Source: SB11 sp965249955 (lineage in GTDB: Bacteria > Bacteroidota > Bacteroidia > UBA8524). From it: a DNA stretch of 64,000 nucleotides. The notes below the pieces were generated by a model. It was not told the origin of the DNA. It did no database searches and worked only from the letters and a program-made list of their open reading frames with translations. The first letter of the stretch is position 1. The number at the start of each line of letters is the position of its first letter. This document shows, one piece after another, positions 56,205 to 64,000 of this stretch. The stretch spans positions 868,001 to 932,000 of the forward strand of contig OZ252261.1 of NCBI GenBank assembly GCA_965249955.1, written 5' to 3'. The position numbers and the translations under genes were made by a program.

Positions 56205-58139
56205 TCAACGTTCAATTTTAAACAGGTGAAAAGGCAGCCCGTTGGGGTTTAGTTCCACATAGTTCCATTCCTTGTCCCAGCGGTAGCTTATACCTGTAAG
56301 CAAGTCGTTTACACTAAAGCTATCGCCCTCTTTCATTCCCATGCGGTGCAAAGGCACTTTTACACTGCCGCTTTGGGTATAATATGGGTCGAGGTTAACA
56401 ACGGCAAGCAGGTTGTTTTTTCCGTCTTCGCTTTGTTTAAAGTAGGCTAGTATTTGTGGGTTCTCAATAGCACAAAACTCAATATTATGTGTCCATTGCA
56501 GGGCTTCGTTTTCGCGGCGAGCAGTGTTCACCATGCGCATCACCTCAAGTAACTTATTGTTTTTGTTCCAATCCCACAGGCGGGTTTCGTATTTCTCACT
56601 GTCAAGGTATTCCTCTTTGCCCGGTATAGCGTGGTGCTCCATATAGTCGTACACAGGGCCATAAACCCCATAGTTACTGCTAAGCGTGGCCGCCATAAAA
56701 AAGCGGGTTAGGTATACCGCTTGTGTAGGGTTTTGCAGTGCCCAAGGGTTAATATCGGGTGTATTAGGCCAAAAATTAGGTCGGAAATAGTAGCGCGAGG
56801 TTGTTTTGGTAAGCTCAGTTACATATTCAATCAACTCCTGTTTGGTATTGCGCCAAGTATAGTAGCTATACGATTGGGTGAAACCCACTTTTGCCAGTTG
56901 GTGCATTATTTTGGGGCGGGTAAATGCTTCGGCTAAGAAAATAATATCCTTATTTACTTTATGTACTTCGGCAATAAGCCATTGCCAAAACCTAAACGGT
57001 TTGGTATGGGGATTATCAACCCTAAAAACACGTATTCCTTTCTCAACCCAAAACAAGGCAATGCTTAACAGTTCGTTCCACAAGCCTTGCCAGTCTTCAC
57101 ACTCAAAATAAAAAGGGTAAATATCTTGGTATTTTTTTGGTGGATTTTCAGCATACTGTATACTACCGTCAGGGCGTTTACGAAACCACTCGGGGTGTTC
57201 TTTTAAATACGGATGCTCAGGTGCACATTGCATGGCAAAATCCATAGCTATTTCAATGCCCTGTTTGTTGGCAGCTTTTACCAAACTCTCAAAATCGGCC
57301 ATAGTGCCTAAATCCTTGTGTATTGCCTTGTGGTCGGCAATAGCCCAAGGCGAGCCAACATCATCAGGCTGCGCTTCGGTAGCGTTGTTTTTACCTTTGC
57401 GGTGTGCCACCCCAATGGGGTGAATGGGAGGAAAGTACAAGGTATCGAACCCAAGTTTTGCTACACGGGGTAAAAGGCGTTCACAATCTTTAAGTGTGCC
57501 GTGTTTACCTTTTTCTTGTGCCGCCGAACGGGGAAAAAATTCGTACCAAGCACTAAAATTGCCTTTTTTTCTATCTACCCAAAGTTGATACACAGGGCTT
57601 TGCGTAGCAAAGTCTTTTTGCGGATGTTGGGTAAAAATATCTTTTAAGCGTTGGCTTTTGGCTTCTTGCGCTGCCTTTTGGTATTGGCTTTTATCAGCAA
57701 ATAGAGTTATAAGTTGTTTTAAATAGTCAGCATCGGCTTTGTTTGCTGCTTTTATCCTGTTTTCAAGGTGTTGTATACCATCCAGCAACTCAATGGCAAC
57801 ATCTTGTTTAGCTTCAATTTTTTTACCAATCTCGTAGTGCCAGTTTAGGGCATAATCTACCCAGCCTATTACTTTATACTGGTAAAAGCCTTGCTTTTGG
57901 GTGGTAAACTGTGCCGCCCATCTATCGTTCACTAAAAAATTAAGCGGGGTTTCGCTCCACTCGGCATCATCTTGGTATTTGTGGCACAAATGCCCAAAAA
58001 CAACATCGTGCCCATCGGTATATAAATCAGCCTCTACGTGCACATTTTCGCCCACTACAGCTTTTGCAAAATGTAGTCCTCCATCAATGGCAGGGCTAAT
58101 ACCTTCTATAATTACGCGGCTCTGACCGTTCATACTCAT
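56205..58139 (-). CDS. glgE: Alpha-1,4-glucan:maltose-1-phosphate maltosyltransferase
   Basis: The 644-residue GH13_3 enzyme adds maltose from maltose-1-phosphate to the end of an alpha-1,4-glucan. The nucleophile Asp375 in FRVDNPHTKP and the acid/base Glu404 in FLAEAFTR are present with the same 29-residue spacing as the mycobacterial enzyme. The PPIHPIG and AIDHKAIHKDLG-type stretches and the N-terminal DUF3416-like domain are also present. Length is about 50 residues shorter than the M. tuberculosis enzyme. No treS, pep2, glgB or glgA is nearby, so the source of maltose-1-phosphate is elsewhere in the genome. Confidence 0.94.
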   Translation of the reverse strand: MSMNGQSRVIIEGISPAIDGGLHFAKAVVGENVHVEADLYTDGHDVVFGHLCHKYQDDAEWSETPLNFLVNDRWAAQFTTQKQGFYQYKVIGWVDYALNWHYEIGKKIEAKQDVAIELLDGIQHLENRIKAANKADADYLKQLITLFADKSQYQKAAQEAKSQRLKDIFTQHPQKDFATQSPVYQLWVDRKKGNFSAWYEFFPRSAAQEKGKHGTLKDCERLLPRVAKLGFDTLYFPPIHPIGVAHRKGKNNATEAQPDDVGSPWAIADHKAIHKDLGTMADFESLVKAANKQGIEIAMDFAMQCAPEHPYLKEHPEWFRKRPDGSIQYAENPPKKYQDIYPFYFECEDWQGLWNELLSIALFWVEKGIRVFRVDNPHTKPFRFWQWLIAEVHKVNKDIIFLAEAFTRPKIMHQLAKVGFTQSYSYYTWRNTKQELIEYVTELTKTTSRYYFRPNFWPNTPDINPWALQNPTQAVYLTRFFMAATLSSNYGVYGPVYDYMEHHAIPGKEEYLDSEKYETRLWDWNKNNKLLEVMRMVNTARRENEALQWTHNIEFCAIENPQILAYFKQSEDGKNNLLAVVNLDPYYTQSGSVKVPLHRMGMKEGDSFSVNDLLTGISYRWDKEWNYVELNPNGLPFHLFKIER

Positions 58140-58472
58140 AATAATTGTATTTGGTACACTTATAAGGCGAAGATAGTTTTTTGCGGTTTAATTATTGGTA
58201 TACAAAATAGCAAAGGGGCACTATTGTTGTTGAGTAGTGCATGGGTTTAAACCCGAAAAAATACTTACCCAACAAGGTGGTATTAAACAGGTATGCAGCA
58301 AAAAATAGTGCTTTATTAGCGTATAGAATGTGTGTGAAACCAAATACTATTGCTAATTGTTTGATAATGTGCAACAAAAGCACAGGCAACACATTGGCTT
58401 TTTTAGCTAAAAATACCTATTTTTGCCGACCTTTTTCGAGAGGATTTCTATTACTACATAAATATATATAAC
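58140..58472. other. Intergenic region between divergent glgE and tig
   Basis: No gene is supported. It holds the tig promoter near 58394-58425 and a GGGTTTAAACCC palindrome near 58243. On the minus strand, TATCTTCGCC about 30 nt before the glgE start may be a variant -7 box. Confidence 0.45.
58394..58425 (+). promoter_or_regulatory. Putative tig promoter
   Basis: TTGG, 20 nt spacer, then TATTTTTG at 58418, followed by CCGACC. Confidence 0.5.
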
Positions 58473-59918
58473 GTGGACGTACAATTTGCCCCCATTAACG
58501 ACTTAAACGCAACAATTACTGTTACTTTAAGCCCCGAAGATTATACCCCCGCCGTAGATGGCGAACTTAAAAAAGTGCAACGCCAAGTATCGGTACCGGG
58601 TTTTCGCCCAGGTAAAGCTCCTATGGGTTTGGTAAAGAAAAACTATGGCCGCAGTGTGTTGGTAGATGAGGTGAACCGTGTGGCATCAAACAAATTGTTT
58701 GATTACCTACGCGAAAACAATATTGAGTTTTTAGGTCAGCCGCTGATGAGCGAAACTGCTGAAAGCAAAATAGATTTTGAAAACGAAGGCGATTTTGTTT
58801 TTGCTTTCGATTTAGGTCTTGCCCCTAAATTTGACATCAATATTACTGCTGAAGATGTAGTAACCAGCTACAAAATTGTGGTTGATGATAAAATGTTGGA
58901 CGAAGAGGTTGCTAACATTAAAAAACGCTTTGCCGAAGCTACTGATGTAGAAGAAGCAGGCGAAACTGATGTGATATATGCTGATGTTACCGAGCTAGGC
59001 GAAGACGGCCAGCCGCTTGAAGGTGGTGTGGCTAATCAACGTATATCGTTAACGGCTGATTTGATTAAAAACGAAGAGTTGAAAAGCAAGTTGGTTGGCA
59101 TTAAAAAAGATGCTGAATTAACGGTTGATATTTTTGCTTTATTTAATGATAACCAAACGGTTATTAGCAATAGCCTTAACATACCAAAAGAAGGTGTAAA
59201 CGATTTGAACAAAGATTTTAGCTTTAAAGTAGCCGAGATAAAACACTACGTTGATGCTGAAATAAACCAAGAATTGTTTGATAAAATATTTGGCAAAGAT
59301 GCTGTAACTACTGAAGAAGACTTCCGCACTAAACTACGCGAAAACTTAGAAGGTTACTATGCCAACGAAAGCAACAACCACGTAGAGCACGAAATAAGCC
59401 ACCTTATTAGTGATAAACACACGTTTGAATTGCCTGATGCGTTTTTGAAACGTTGGTTGTTGGACACACAAAGCCAAGGCTATACGCCTGAAAACGTTGA
59501 TCAAAAATATGCTGAAGAAAAAGCAGGTCTTCGTTATTCATTGGTTCGCGAACGCATACAAAAAGAACACAATTTAGAAGTAAGTGCTGAGGAGATTGCA
59601 AACGCATCATTGGGTTATACATACAACCTGTTTGCTCAATACGGCATGAACAACCCTGATGCTGCTACCGTGCAAGCATTTAGCGAAGAGCAATTGAAAA
59701 AAGAAGACTACCGCAACCGTATGGCTGATATAGCTATGAATCGCGGTGTGATACAAGCAGTAAAAGGTATAGTTACGCTTGAAGAAAAAGAAGTGAGTGT
59801 TGAAGAGTTTTATAATATTATAAACGCACACAACCATGCACACCACGGTGCGCACGACCACGCCGACCATGACCATGACGGGCATGACCACGACCACGAA
59901 ACGGCTCACTCTCACTAA
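58473..59918 (+). CDS. tig: Trigger factor with His-rich C-terminal tail
   Basis: The 481-residue ribosome-bound chaperone has an N-terminal ribosome-binding domain with GFRPGKAP (the family GFRxGKxP motif near residue 43). The central region corresponds to the FKBP-type domain but is poorly conserved, and a helical chaperone domain follows. The last 31 residues (451-481) hold 13 His and 6 Asp in NHAHHGAHDHADHDHD-like repeats, a tail not usual in trigger factors and likely to bind Ni, Zn or Cu. The start is GTG; no ATG is available nearby upstream in frame. A hairpin terminator follows. Confidence 0.93.
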   Translation: MDVQFAPINDLNATITVTLSPEDYTPAVDGELKKVQRQVSVPGFRPGKAPMGLVKKNYGRSVLVDEVNRVASNKLFDYLRENNIEFLGQPLMSETAESKIDFENEGDFVFAFDLGLAPKFDINITAEDVVTSYKIVVDDKMLDEEVANIKKRFAEATDVEEAGETDVIYADVTELGEDGQPLEGGVANQRISLTADLIKNEELKSKLVGIKKDAELTVDIFALFNDNQTVISNSLNIPKEGVNDLNKDFSFKVAEIKHYVDAEINQELFDKIFGKDAVTTEEDFRTKLRENLEGYYANESNNHVEHEISHLISDKHTFELPDAFLKRWLLDTQSQGYTPENVDQKYAEEKAGLRYSLVRERIQKEHNLEVSAEEIANASLGYTYNLFAQYGMNNPDAATVQAFSEEQLKKEDYRNRMADIAMNRGVIQAVKGIVTLEEKEVSVEEFYNIINAHNHAHHGAHDHADHDHDGHDHDHETAHSH

Positions 59919-59945
59919 GCAAATTTTAAGTATTTCGTTTTATAC

Positions 59946-59981
59946 AAAACCGCCTTTGCGTATAGCTTTGGCGGTTTTTTT
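59946..59981 (+). terminator. Terminator after tig
   Basis: AAAACCGCC pairs with GGCGGTTTT across a 15-nt loop, then a T-run. Confidence 0.8.
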
Positions 59982-60013
59982 ATGCCTGTATCTTTGTATA
60001 ACTTTGTAAGGCT

Positions 60014-60328
60014 ATGCGTACACTAGTATTGGGTTTGTTGTTTTCCGGTCTGTTGGCTTTTGCGCCTGCAAAAACTATGGCAACTGTAGCCAAAGACAGC
60101 ACGGTGCAAACCTACCACGACAACGGCAAGTTGAAAGAAAAAGGGCACTACCGCAATGGGCTAAAGCACGGCAAATGGACTACCTACGATGAAAACGGGG
60201 CTATTGTAAAAGAAGTGAAATACAAAAGAGGTGTTTTTTGGTGGGAACGCCTGTATAAAAACGGAAAGCTAAGCCAAATAACCGACCGAAAAGGCAATAT
60301 ACACAAAATGAAAGACTGCGGCTGTTAG
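60014..60328 (+). CDS. Small exported MORN-like (YwqK-type) protein
   Basis: The 104-residue protein has a signal peptide (1-23) and three MORN-2-like repeats of the YHDNGKLKEKGHYRNGLKHG type, each a beta hairpin, ending in CGC. Relatives are annotated as YwqK-type antitoxins, but many in this phylum are stand-alone exported proteins, and no toxin lies next to it. Confidence 0.85.
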   Translation: MRTLVLGLLFSGLLAFAPAKTMATVAKDSTVQTYHDNGKLKEKGHYRNGLKHGKWTTYDENGAIVKEVKYKRGVFWWERLYKNGKLSQITDRKGNIHKMKDCGC

Positions 60329-60525
60329 CCATAGGCATCAGCGGTGTTGCCATTCCCCAGTTAAGCCCGAAGGATAGGTGTACACTAGAGAGGTGGAAAA
60401 AGAACCGCCAATAGCGCATCACTGCCAAGCAAACACTTTATTACAATAATACCTCACTAAAAAAAAGAAAGGGGCGGGCTTTCGCCACACCCCAATCAGG
60501 TAAATCCATATATAGTTAGTTAGCT

Positions 60526-62589
60526 TTACCTAGTAAAAATATTTGCATTGTTTCTATACCCTGCCGTATTCTCGTACCAATCGCCATTGGTTGTTCCTCC
60601 ACTCTGCACCCAATCAGCAAATTTTAAGTGGGCACTTACTATGTCTTTTTTCTCAGAAGGGTATGCAAACGGCCCGGGTATGTGTAATGCCCAAGGCAAG
60701 TTTGATGTAGTTTTATAATAACGGTTGCTAGAAGGTATTGAGTTATCTCTGCTGGTACCAAATAGCGACACATTGGCCAATGCTGTATTTGCTTTGTTAG
60801 GTAAATGCACCTCAACACTTCTTGAACTTGTAAAAACAAAAGGATTAAAAGGATATGTACCCAAATTAGCAAAAGCCAACGGAGTAGTAAAAGTCATTTT
60901 AGTATTAAAGGTATCAGAGGTAGATATACCATTGGTTTGTACTGTATTGTAGAACGAACCACCGGGTGAATGTAAATGATTGGTAGCTTTATCAAACAAA
61001 ATCATTACAGCTTTGGTGTTACCTGCTTCTGTTCCATTAGCTGAAAGTGTAGCACGTGCCGCAGTTATTTGCGAGCCGGTAACTTGACTTACTAACGAAG
61101 CGTTGAAAGGAAACTCAACACCAAAACCACCGGGTAGTGATGCACCTTTGGCATCAATATAGGCTTTACAGTTCAACTCAAGCACTTGGTTTTGAGCATT
61201 AACCACCGCATGAAATCTCCAACGCATTACCAAGTCGTTCATATCGTAATCACCTGTCGATGGCCACAAATCTTCGTAAGCTAAAGTACCAAACACAGTT
61301 TTTGATGGGAAATACCTATCGTATGCTTTAGTACCATCACATGGATAATCATCGTAATAATCAGGCACACCGTCACCATCACAATCACCCGGAGGGTCTA
61401 ATGGAGGCACACCCGCATTTATAATATTTTGTGGTGGGTTGGCCGATGCAAAAAATACAGCATCGTTAAAATCTTGATCACTCTGTCCGTTATCACGGCG
61501 CACATCTTCAAAAGCAATTAGGTAACGATCTGTACTATCGTCAAACAACATTACAGCATGGTCTTTATAAAAAGCAGCCTCAGCATTAAACTCTCTGTGG
61601 CTATACCATACATTAAGACCTTTGGTAACTAAAGTTTGTGGAGCATAGAAGCCGTTAGCAGCCAAAGCAAAACCAATAATGGTATCTTGCCCAAAACGAC
61701 CAATTTTTACTTTATCACCGGCCGTAAGTGCACCGCCGCTACCAGTAAAGTTAACGTTAGGATATACTATATATAAAGAATCGATATCGTTTGCAGTTGC
61801 AGGCGGAGTGTTTTTATTGTAAACGTAGTAAAACAAAGTGTTTTTGTAACTAGCCCCTTCGTGTACAAAAGTTATCCATACATCAGCAGTTTGGGTAACT
61901 TCAATTACGGGTAAATTACCATTTAAAAATTGTGGTTTAAACGTAGGCACAGCTTTGTTCTCAGGCAAAGCACCCATTATCTTATTTAAAAAAGAAGTTG
62001 TAATAACATCAGGAGTAGTTAAAAAATTAGGCTTACCATCAGCATCCCAAGTACCTAGTTTTTTAGAGAATTTATCAGCAACACCTGCTTTACGGCTAAA
62101 ACCATCACCAATACTATTATTGGCAAATGTAGGTGGTGCAAGTAGGGTTTCAATTTTACCTTTATTGAAATGGAAACTAATCTTATTGTTAGTAATAGGC
62201 ACCTCAACATTGTTAGGTACACCCATCATATAAGGAAATATAGTAAGCTGTTTAAGGTAGCTAGGCACACTTAAAGGCACATTAACCACACCGTTGGCAT
62301 CAGTAATACCTGTGGCATATATAGTGCGTTCGGCAATACCATCTGTGGGTGCATCCAAAACATCAACACGCACATGGCTTAGTGGCGCACCACTACGGTC
62401 TCTCAAAACTACGTCCAAAGTAATATCTTGTGTAGTAGCATAGTCAAAGCCATTTGGCACTACCAAGTCTGTCATTTTAGCAGCATTTGGGTTAGGGCTT
62501 TTTTCGTCACCTACCCCATTAAAATCTCTTTTGCAACTTGCCATAAGAGATGCTACTAGTACGAATGAGAATATTATTTTTAATTTCAT
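60526..62589 (-). CDS. LruC-domain lipoprotein with DUF4114-like segment
   Basis: The 687-residue lipoprotein has a signal ending SLMASC. A CarboxypepD/Ig-like domain (about 45-125) follows, then a long linker. A DUF4114-like segment has FEDVRRDNGQSDQDFNDAVF near residue 360. A Ca-binding DCDGDGVPDYYDDYPCD motif lies near 400, and an LruC domain runs to the end. The last about 270 residues align well with the lipoprotein at 34109 (shared FEDLWPxTxDYDxND, NTEAG, SFYNT, PFVF, YKTxSNLPWA, WY stretches), so the two are paralogues with exchanged N-terminal parts. The start was set at ATG 62589. The leader has an ATGGGT/ACCCAT hairpin. Confidence 0.9.
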   Translation of the reverse strand: MKLKIIFSFVLVASLMASCKRDFNGVGDEKSPNPNAAKMTDLVVPNGFDYATTQDITLDVVLRDRSGAPLSHVRVDVLDAPTDGIAERTIYATGITDANGVVNVPLSVPSYLKQLTIFPYMMGVPNNVEVPITNNKISFHFNKGKIETLLAPPTFANNSIGDGFSRKAGVADKFSKKLGTWDADGKPNFLTTPDVITTSFLNKIMGALPENKAVPTFKPQFLNGNLPVIEVTQTADVWITFVHEGASYKNTLFYYVYNKNTPPATANDIDSLYIVYPNVNFTGSGGALTAGDKVKIGRFGQDTIIGFALAANGFYAPQTLVTKGLNVWYSHREFNAEAAFYKDHAVMLFDDSTDRYLIAFEDVRRDNGQSDQDFNDAVFFASANPPQNIINAGVPPLDPPGDCDGDGVPDYYDDYPCDGTKAYDRYFPSKTVFGTLAYEDLWPSTGDYDMNDLVMRWRFHAVVNAQNQVLELNCKAYIDAKGASLPGGFGVEFPFNASLVSQVTGSQITAARATLSANGTEAGNTKAVMILFDKATNHLHSPGGSFYNTVQTNGISTSDTFNTKMTFTTPLAFANLGTYPFNPFVFTSSRSVEVHLPNKANTALANVSLFGTSRDNSIPSSNRYYKTTSNLPWALHIPGPFAYPSEKKDIVSAHLKFADWVQSGGTTNGDWYENTAGYRNNANIFTR

Positions 62590-62637
62590 AATTGCGTTGT
62601 TGTATGGGTAGCACACCCATTTACTCCTAAACAGATA

Positions 62638-62666
62638 CAAAGGTATTTATATAGAGTATTTACAAA
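62638..62666 (-). promoter_or_regulatory. Promoter of the second LruC gene
   Basis: The minus strand reads TTTG (62666-62663), a 17-nt spacer, then TACCTTTG (62645-62638), the best match to the Bacteroidota consensus among the protein-coding genes here. The leader is about 45 nt. Confidence 0.6.
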
Positions 62667-62788
62667 CTATACTTTGTGCTGTTTTGAGGTGTTTTTTATT
62701 CGAGTGGTTGTTTTTTTATTTAAGTGGAGAAGCAAGTATAAAAGCCTTTGTTTTTCTATGTAAACAGATGATTAACAGGTTAATAAAA

Positions 62789-62818
62789 AAAGCACCTCGA
62801 CAATATCAAAGGTGCTTT
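62789..62818 (-). terminator. Minus-strand terminator
   Basis: AAAGCACCT/AGGTGCTTT stem with a 12-nt loop and a run of seven Ts on the minus strand. No annotated gene ends next to it, so it may be a second stop for the transcript that comes from the small RNA locus or the MFS gene. Confidence 0.6.
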
Positions 62819-63012
62819 GAACAACCAAAAAATCTGTTCATCTGAAAAACTTATACGGTATACTTTGCAAGCAGTACCTACACCTAAATAGCTACACAAT
62901 AATAGCTTAGACAACTCATTCTAAAAACAAGTTTTATAGCAGTGTAGTGATAAATTATGTGAGTGGGGGTTTCTTTAATGTGTTGAAAGCAATTTTAAAA
63001 AAGCTGTTGTTT

Positions 63013-63121
63013 AAAATAAAAAAACAAGCACATCTCCCGACGCGCTTGTTTTAAAACTATCATTATGAAAAAAAAACTACTATCAATTGCTTATAAGAGA
63101 AACTAATTTTTTTCTTAAACT
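63013..63121 (-). ncRNA. Candidate small RNA
   Basis: The minus strand holds a full promoter (TTTG at 63156-63153, 17-nt spacer, TATTTTTG at 63135-63128), about 70 nt of AT-rich sequence and then an intrinsic terminator: stem AAAACAAGC/GCTTGTTTT at 63021-63052 with seven Ts. The result is a transcript of roughly 100 nt in a gene-free stretch (62646-63360). A 22-codon frame overlaps the hairpin but looks fortuitous. No known RNA family was recognised. Confidence 0.45.
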
Positions 63122-63127
63122 TCAATA

Positions 63128-63156
63128 CAAAAATACGCCTGCACCAACACCCCAAA
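63128..63156 (-). promoter_or_regulatory. Promoter of the candidate small RNA
   Basis: TTTG-N17-TATTTTTG, the same spacing as the LruC promoter. Confidence 0.5.
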
Positions 63157-63316
63157 AAGGCATTTTATAGCAAGCCCGCCAATATTTATTTTAATGGGGA
63201 AGGTATTTATTTAAGCAGACGATTGCCTTTTGCCACTAATTGTATTTTACACACTAACCAGCACAAACCAATACCATACATACACTTACGCACTGCAAAA
63301 GCACTAAGTATAAAGA

Positions 63317-63366
63317 CTTGAAATGATAAACGATAAATGATAAACGATAAATGATAAATGCTATTT
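63317..63366. repeat. GATAAACGATAAAT tandem repeat
   Basis: A 14-bp unit, GATAAACGATAAAT, repeated about 2.5 times and ending in GATAAATGCTATTTGG, at the end of the MFS gene. It is a local expansion of the AAATGATAAATG-type repeat. Confidence 0.6.
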
Positions 63367-64000
63367 GGCGGCAGGTCGTAACTTATCATCGCGCACCACT
63401 TGCAGCAAAATAAGCCCGATAACAAAAAACAATACAAGGGCAAACAAACCATTGCGCTGGCCAAACAGTACCTCTATATAACCCCATATAAAAGTACCAA
63501 TAACAATAGATAGTTTTTCGGCCACATCGTAAAAGCTAAAAAACGAAGCATGGTCTTCAGTATCAGCAGGCAAAAGCTTTGCAAAAGTACTGCGCGAAAG
63601 TGCCTGTGCACCGCCCATTACCAAACCCACCATAGCACCCAACATATAAAACATAGTGCTATCGCCCTCGCCAATATAAAAAGCACCAATACATATACCC
63701 ACCCATATTATCAAAGCCACACTAAGGCTGGCAATATTTCCATAAGCACCAGACAGGCGTGAGAATATAAAAGCACCCAAAACCGCTACCAATTGTATTA
63801 GTAAAATAGTAATAATCAACTCCGATGTTTCAAGCTTCACCACCTCACTACCAAAAATAGAAGCCACATACATTACCGTTTGCAGTGCCATGCTAAACAC
63901 AAAAAACGAGGTAAGAAACAACTTTAAGCTACGCATATTTTTAAGCTGCTTTAGCACCTTATTCAACTCTTGATAGCCCTTTAAAATTACCCCTTTAGAA
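63361..64000 (-). CDS. MFS transporter, UMF1-like, C-terminal part
   Basis: The frame is open to the right edge, so the N-terminal half lies outside. The visible part has six hydrophobic helices, with the MGGAQALSRSTFAKLLPADTE stretch typical of the UMF1 (Atg22-like) branch of the major facilitator superfamily between helices, and a short basic C-terminus. The substrate is unknown. The first visible in-frame start (TTG at 63966) is internal to the family's length. Confidence 0.85.
   Translation of the reverse strand, partial: SKGVILKGYQELNKVLKQLKNMRSLKLFLTSFFVFSMALQTVMYVASIFGSEVVKLETSELIITILLIQLVAVLGAFIFSRLSGAYGNIASLSVALIIWVGICIGAFYIGEGDSTMFYMLGAMVGLVMGGAQALSRSTFAKLLPADTEDHASFFSFYDVAEKLSIVIGTFIWGYIEVLFGQRNGLFALVLFFVIGLILLQVVRDDKLRPAAK

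Noticed and set aside
58241..58471. A 76-codon plus-strand frame between glgE and tig
   Set aside because: It ends just before tig, overlaps the tig promoter, has no signal or family pattern and poor composition; treated as chance.
63040..63110. A 22-codon minus-strand frame in the candidate small RNA
   Set aside because: It runs through the terminator hairpin and has no conserved features; hairpin function explains the sequence better.
63317..63366. CRISPR-like array
   Set aside because: The 14-bp unit is directly tandem with no unique spacers.
1..64000. tRNA or rRNA genes
   Set aside because: No GGTTCGAATCC-type T-arm or cloverleaf and no rRNA-like block was found on reading, though a covariance search was not possible here.

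Overview
The window looks like chromosomal DNA of a free-living, respiring member of the Bacteroidota. The signs are: AT-rich DNA with almost no Shine-Dalgarno sequences; many starts preceded by the Bacteroidota -7 box TAnnTTTG, often followed directly by GCGCC; a TonB receptor with a CarboxypepD-like N-terminal domain; lineage-typical families (DUF4293, DUF2279, DUF389, LruC-domain lipoproteins, M49 peptidase); and short intergenic repeats of the kind common in this phylum. I cannot place it below phylum. No T9SS, rRNA, tRNA, CRISPR array, prophage or complete IS was seen.

Layout. 1-8 kb: 3' end of a large unknown protein, an S24-type repressor, a DUF389 membrane protein and a TonB-dependent receptor. 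8-20 kb: Mn-type superoxide dismutase, a very large alpha-2-macroglobulin-like protein with embedded CarboxypepD and plug-like segments, and a 1432-residue beta-propeller hybrid histidine kinase. 20-34 kb: glycine decarboxylase, a DinB-like protein, a glucosaminidase with LysM modules, a dsbD-gmhA pair, an MBL/beta-CASP hydrolase, fumarase and an XRE regulator. 34-43.6 kb: first LruC lipoprotein, a hexapeptide acyltransferase, trmB, DUF2279, an exported TPR-CHAT protein and NDH-2. 44-52 kb: M1 peptidase, tryptophanase, a lipoprotein, DUF4293, an unknown cytosolic protein and dipeptidyl-peptidase III. 51.8-55 kb: an AT-rich cassette of three unknown genes, a decayed fragment that copies the 3' end of prfB, a small barrel-like protein, and prfB itself with an intact +1 programmed frameshift site. 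55-64 kb: a transglutaminase-like membrane protein, GlgE, trigger factor with a His-rich tail, a MORN-like protein, the second LruC lipoprotein, a candidate small RNA and the C-terminal part of an MFS/UMF1 transporter.

Most genes are single housekeeping or envelope genes, each with its own promoter or terminator, rather than long operons. Clear couplings are dsbD-gmhA (9 nt apart) and the AT-rich trio (30-nt gap, then a TGATG overlap). Metabolically the window shows aerobic respiration (NDH-2, fumarase, SOD), glycine and tryptophan breakdown, alpha-glucan synthesis from maltose-1-phosphate, peptide degradation (M1, M49) and heptose supply for LPS. The least ordinary parts are the prfB ghost copy with its adjoining AT-rich cassette, the candidate small RNA, the His-rich tail on trigger factor, the exported CHAT protein, the LruC pair and the intergenic repeat families.
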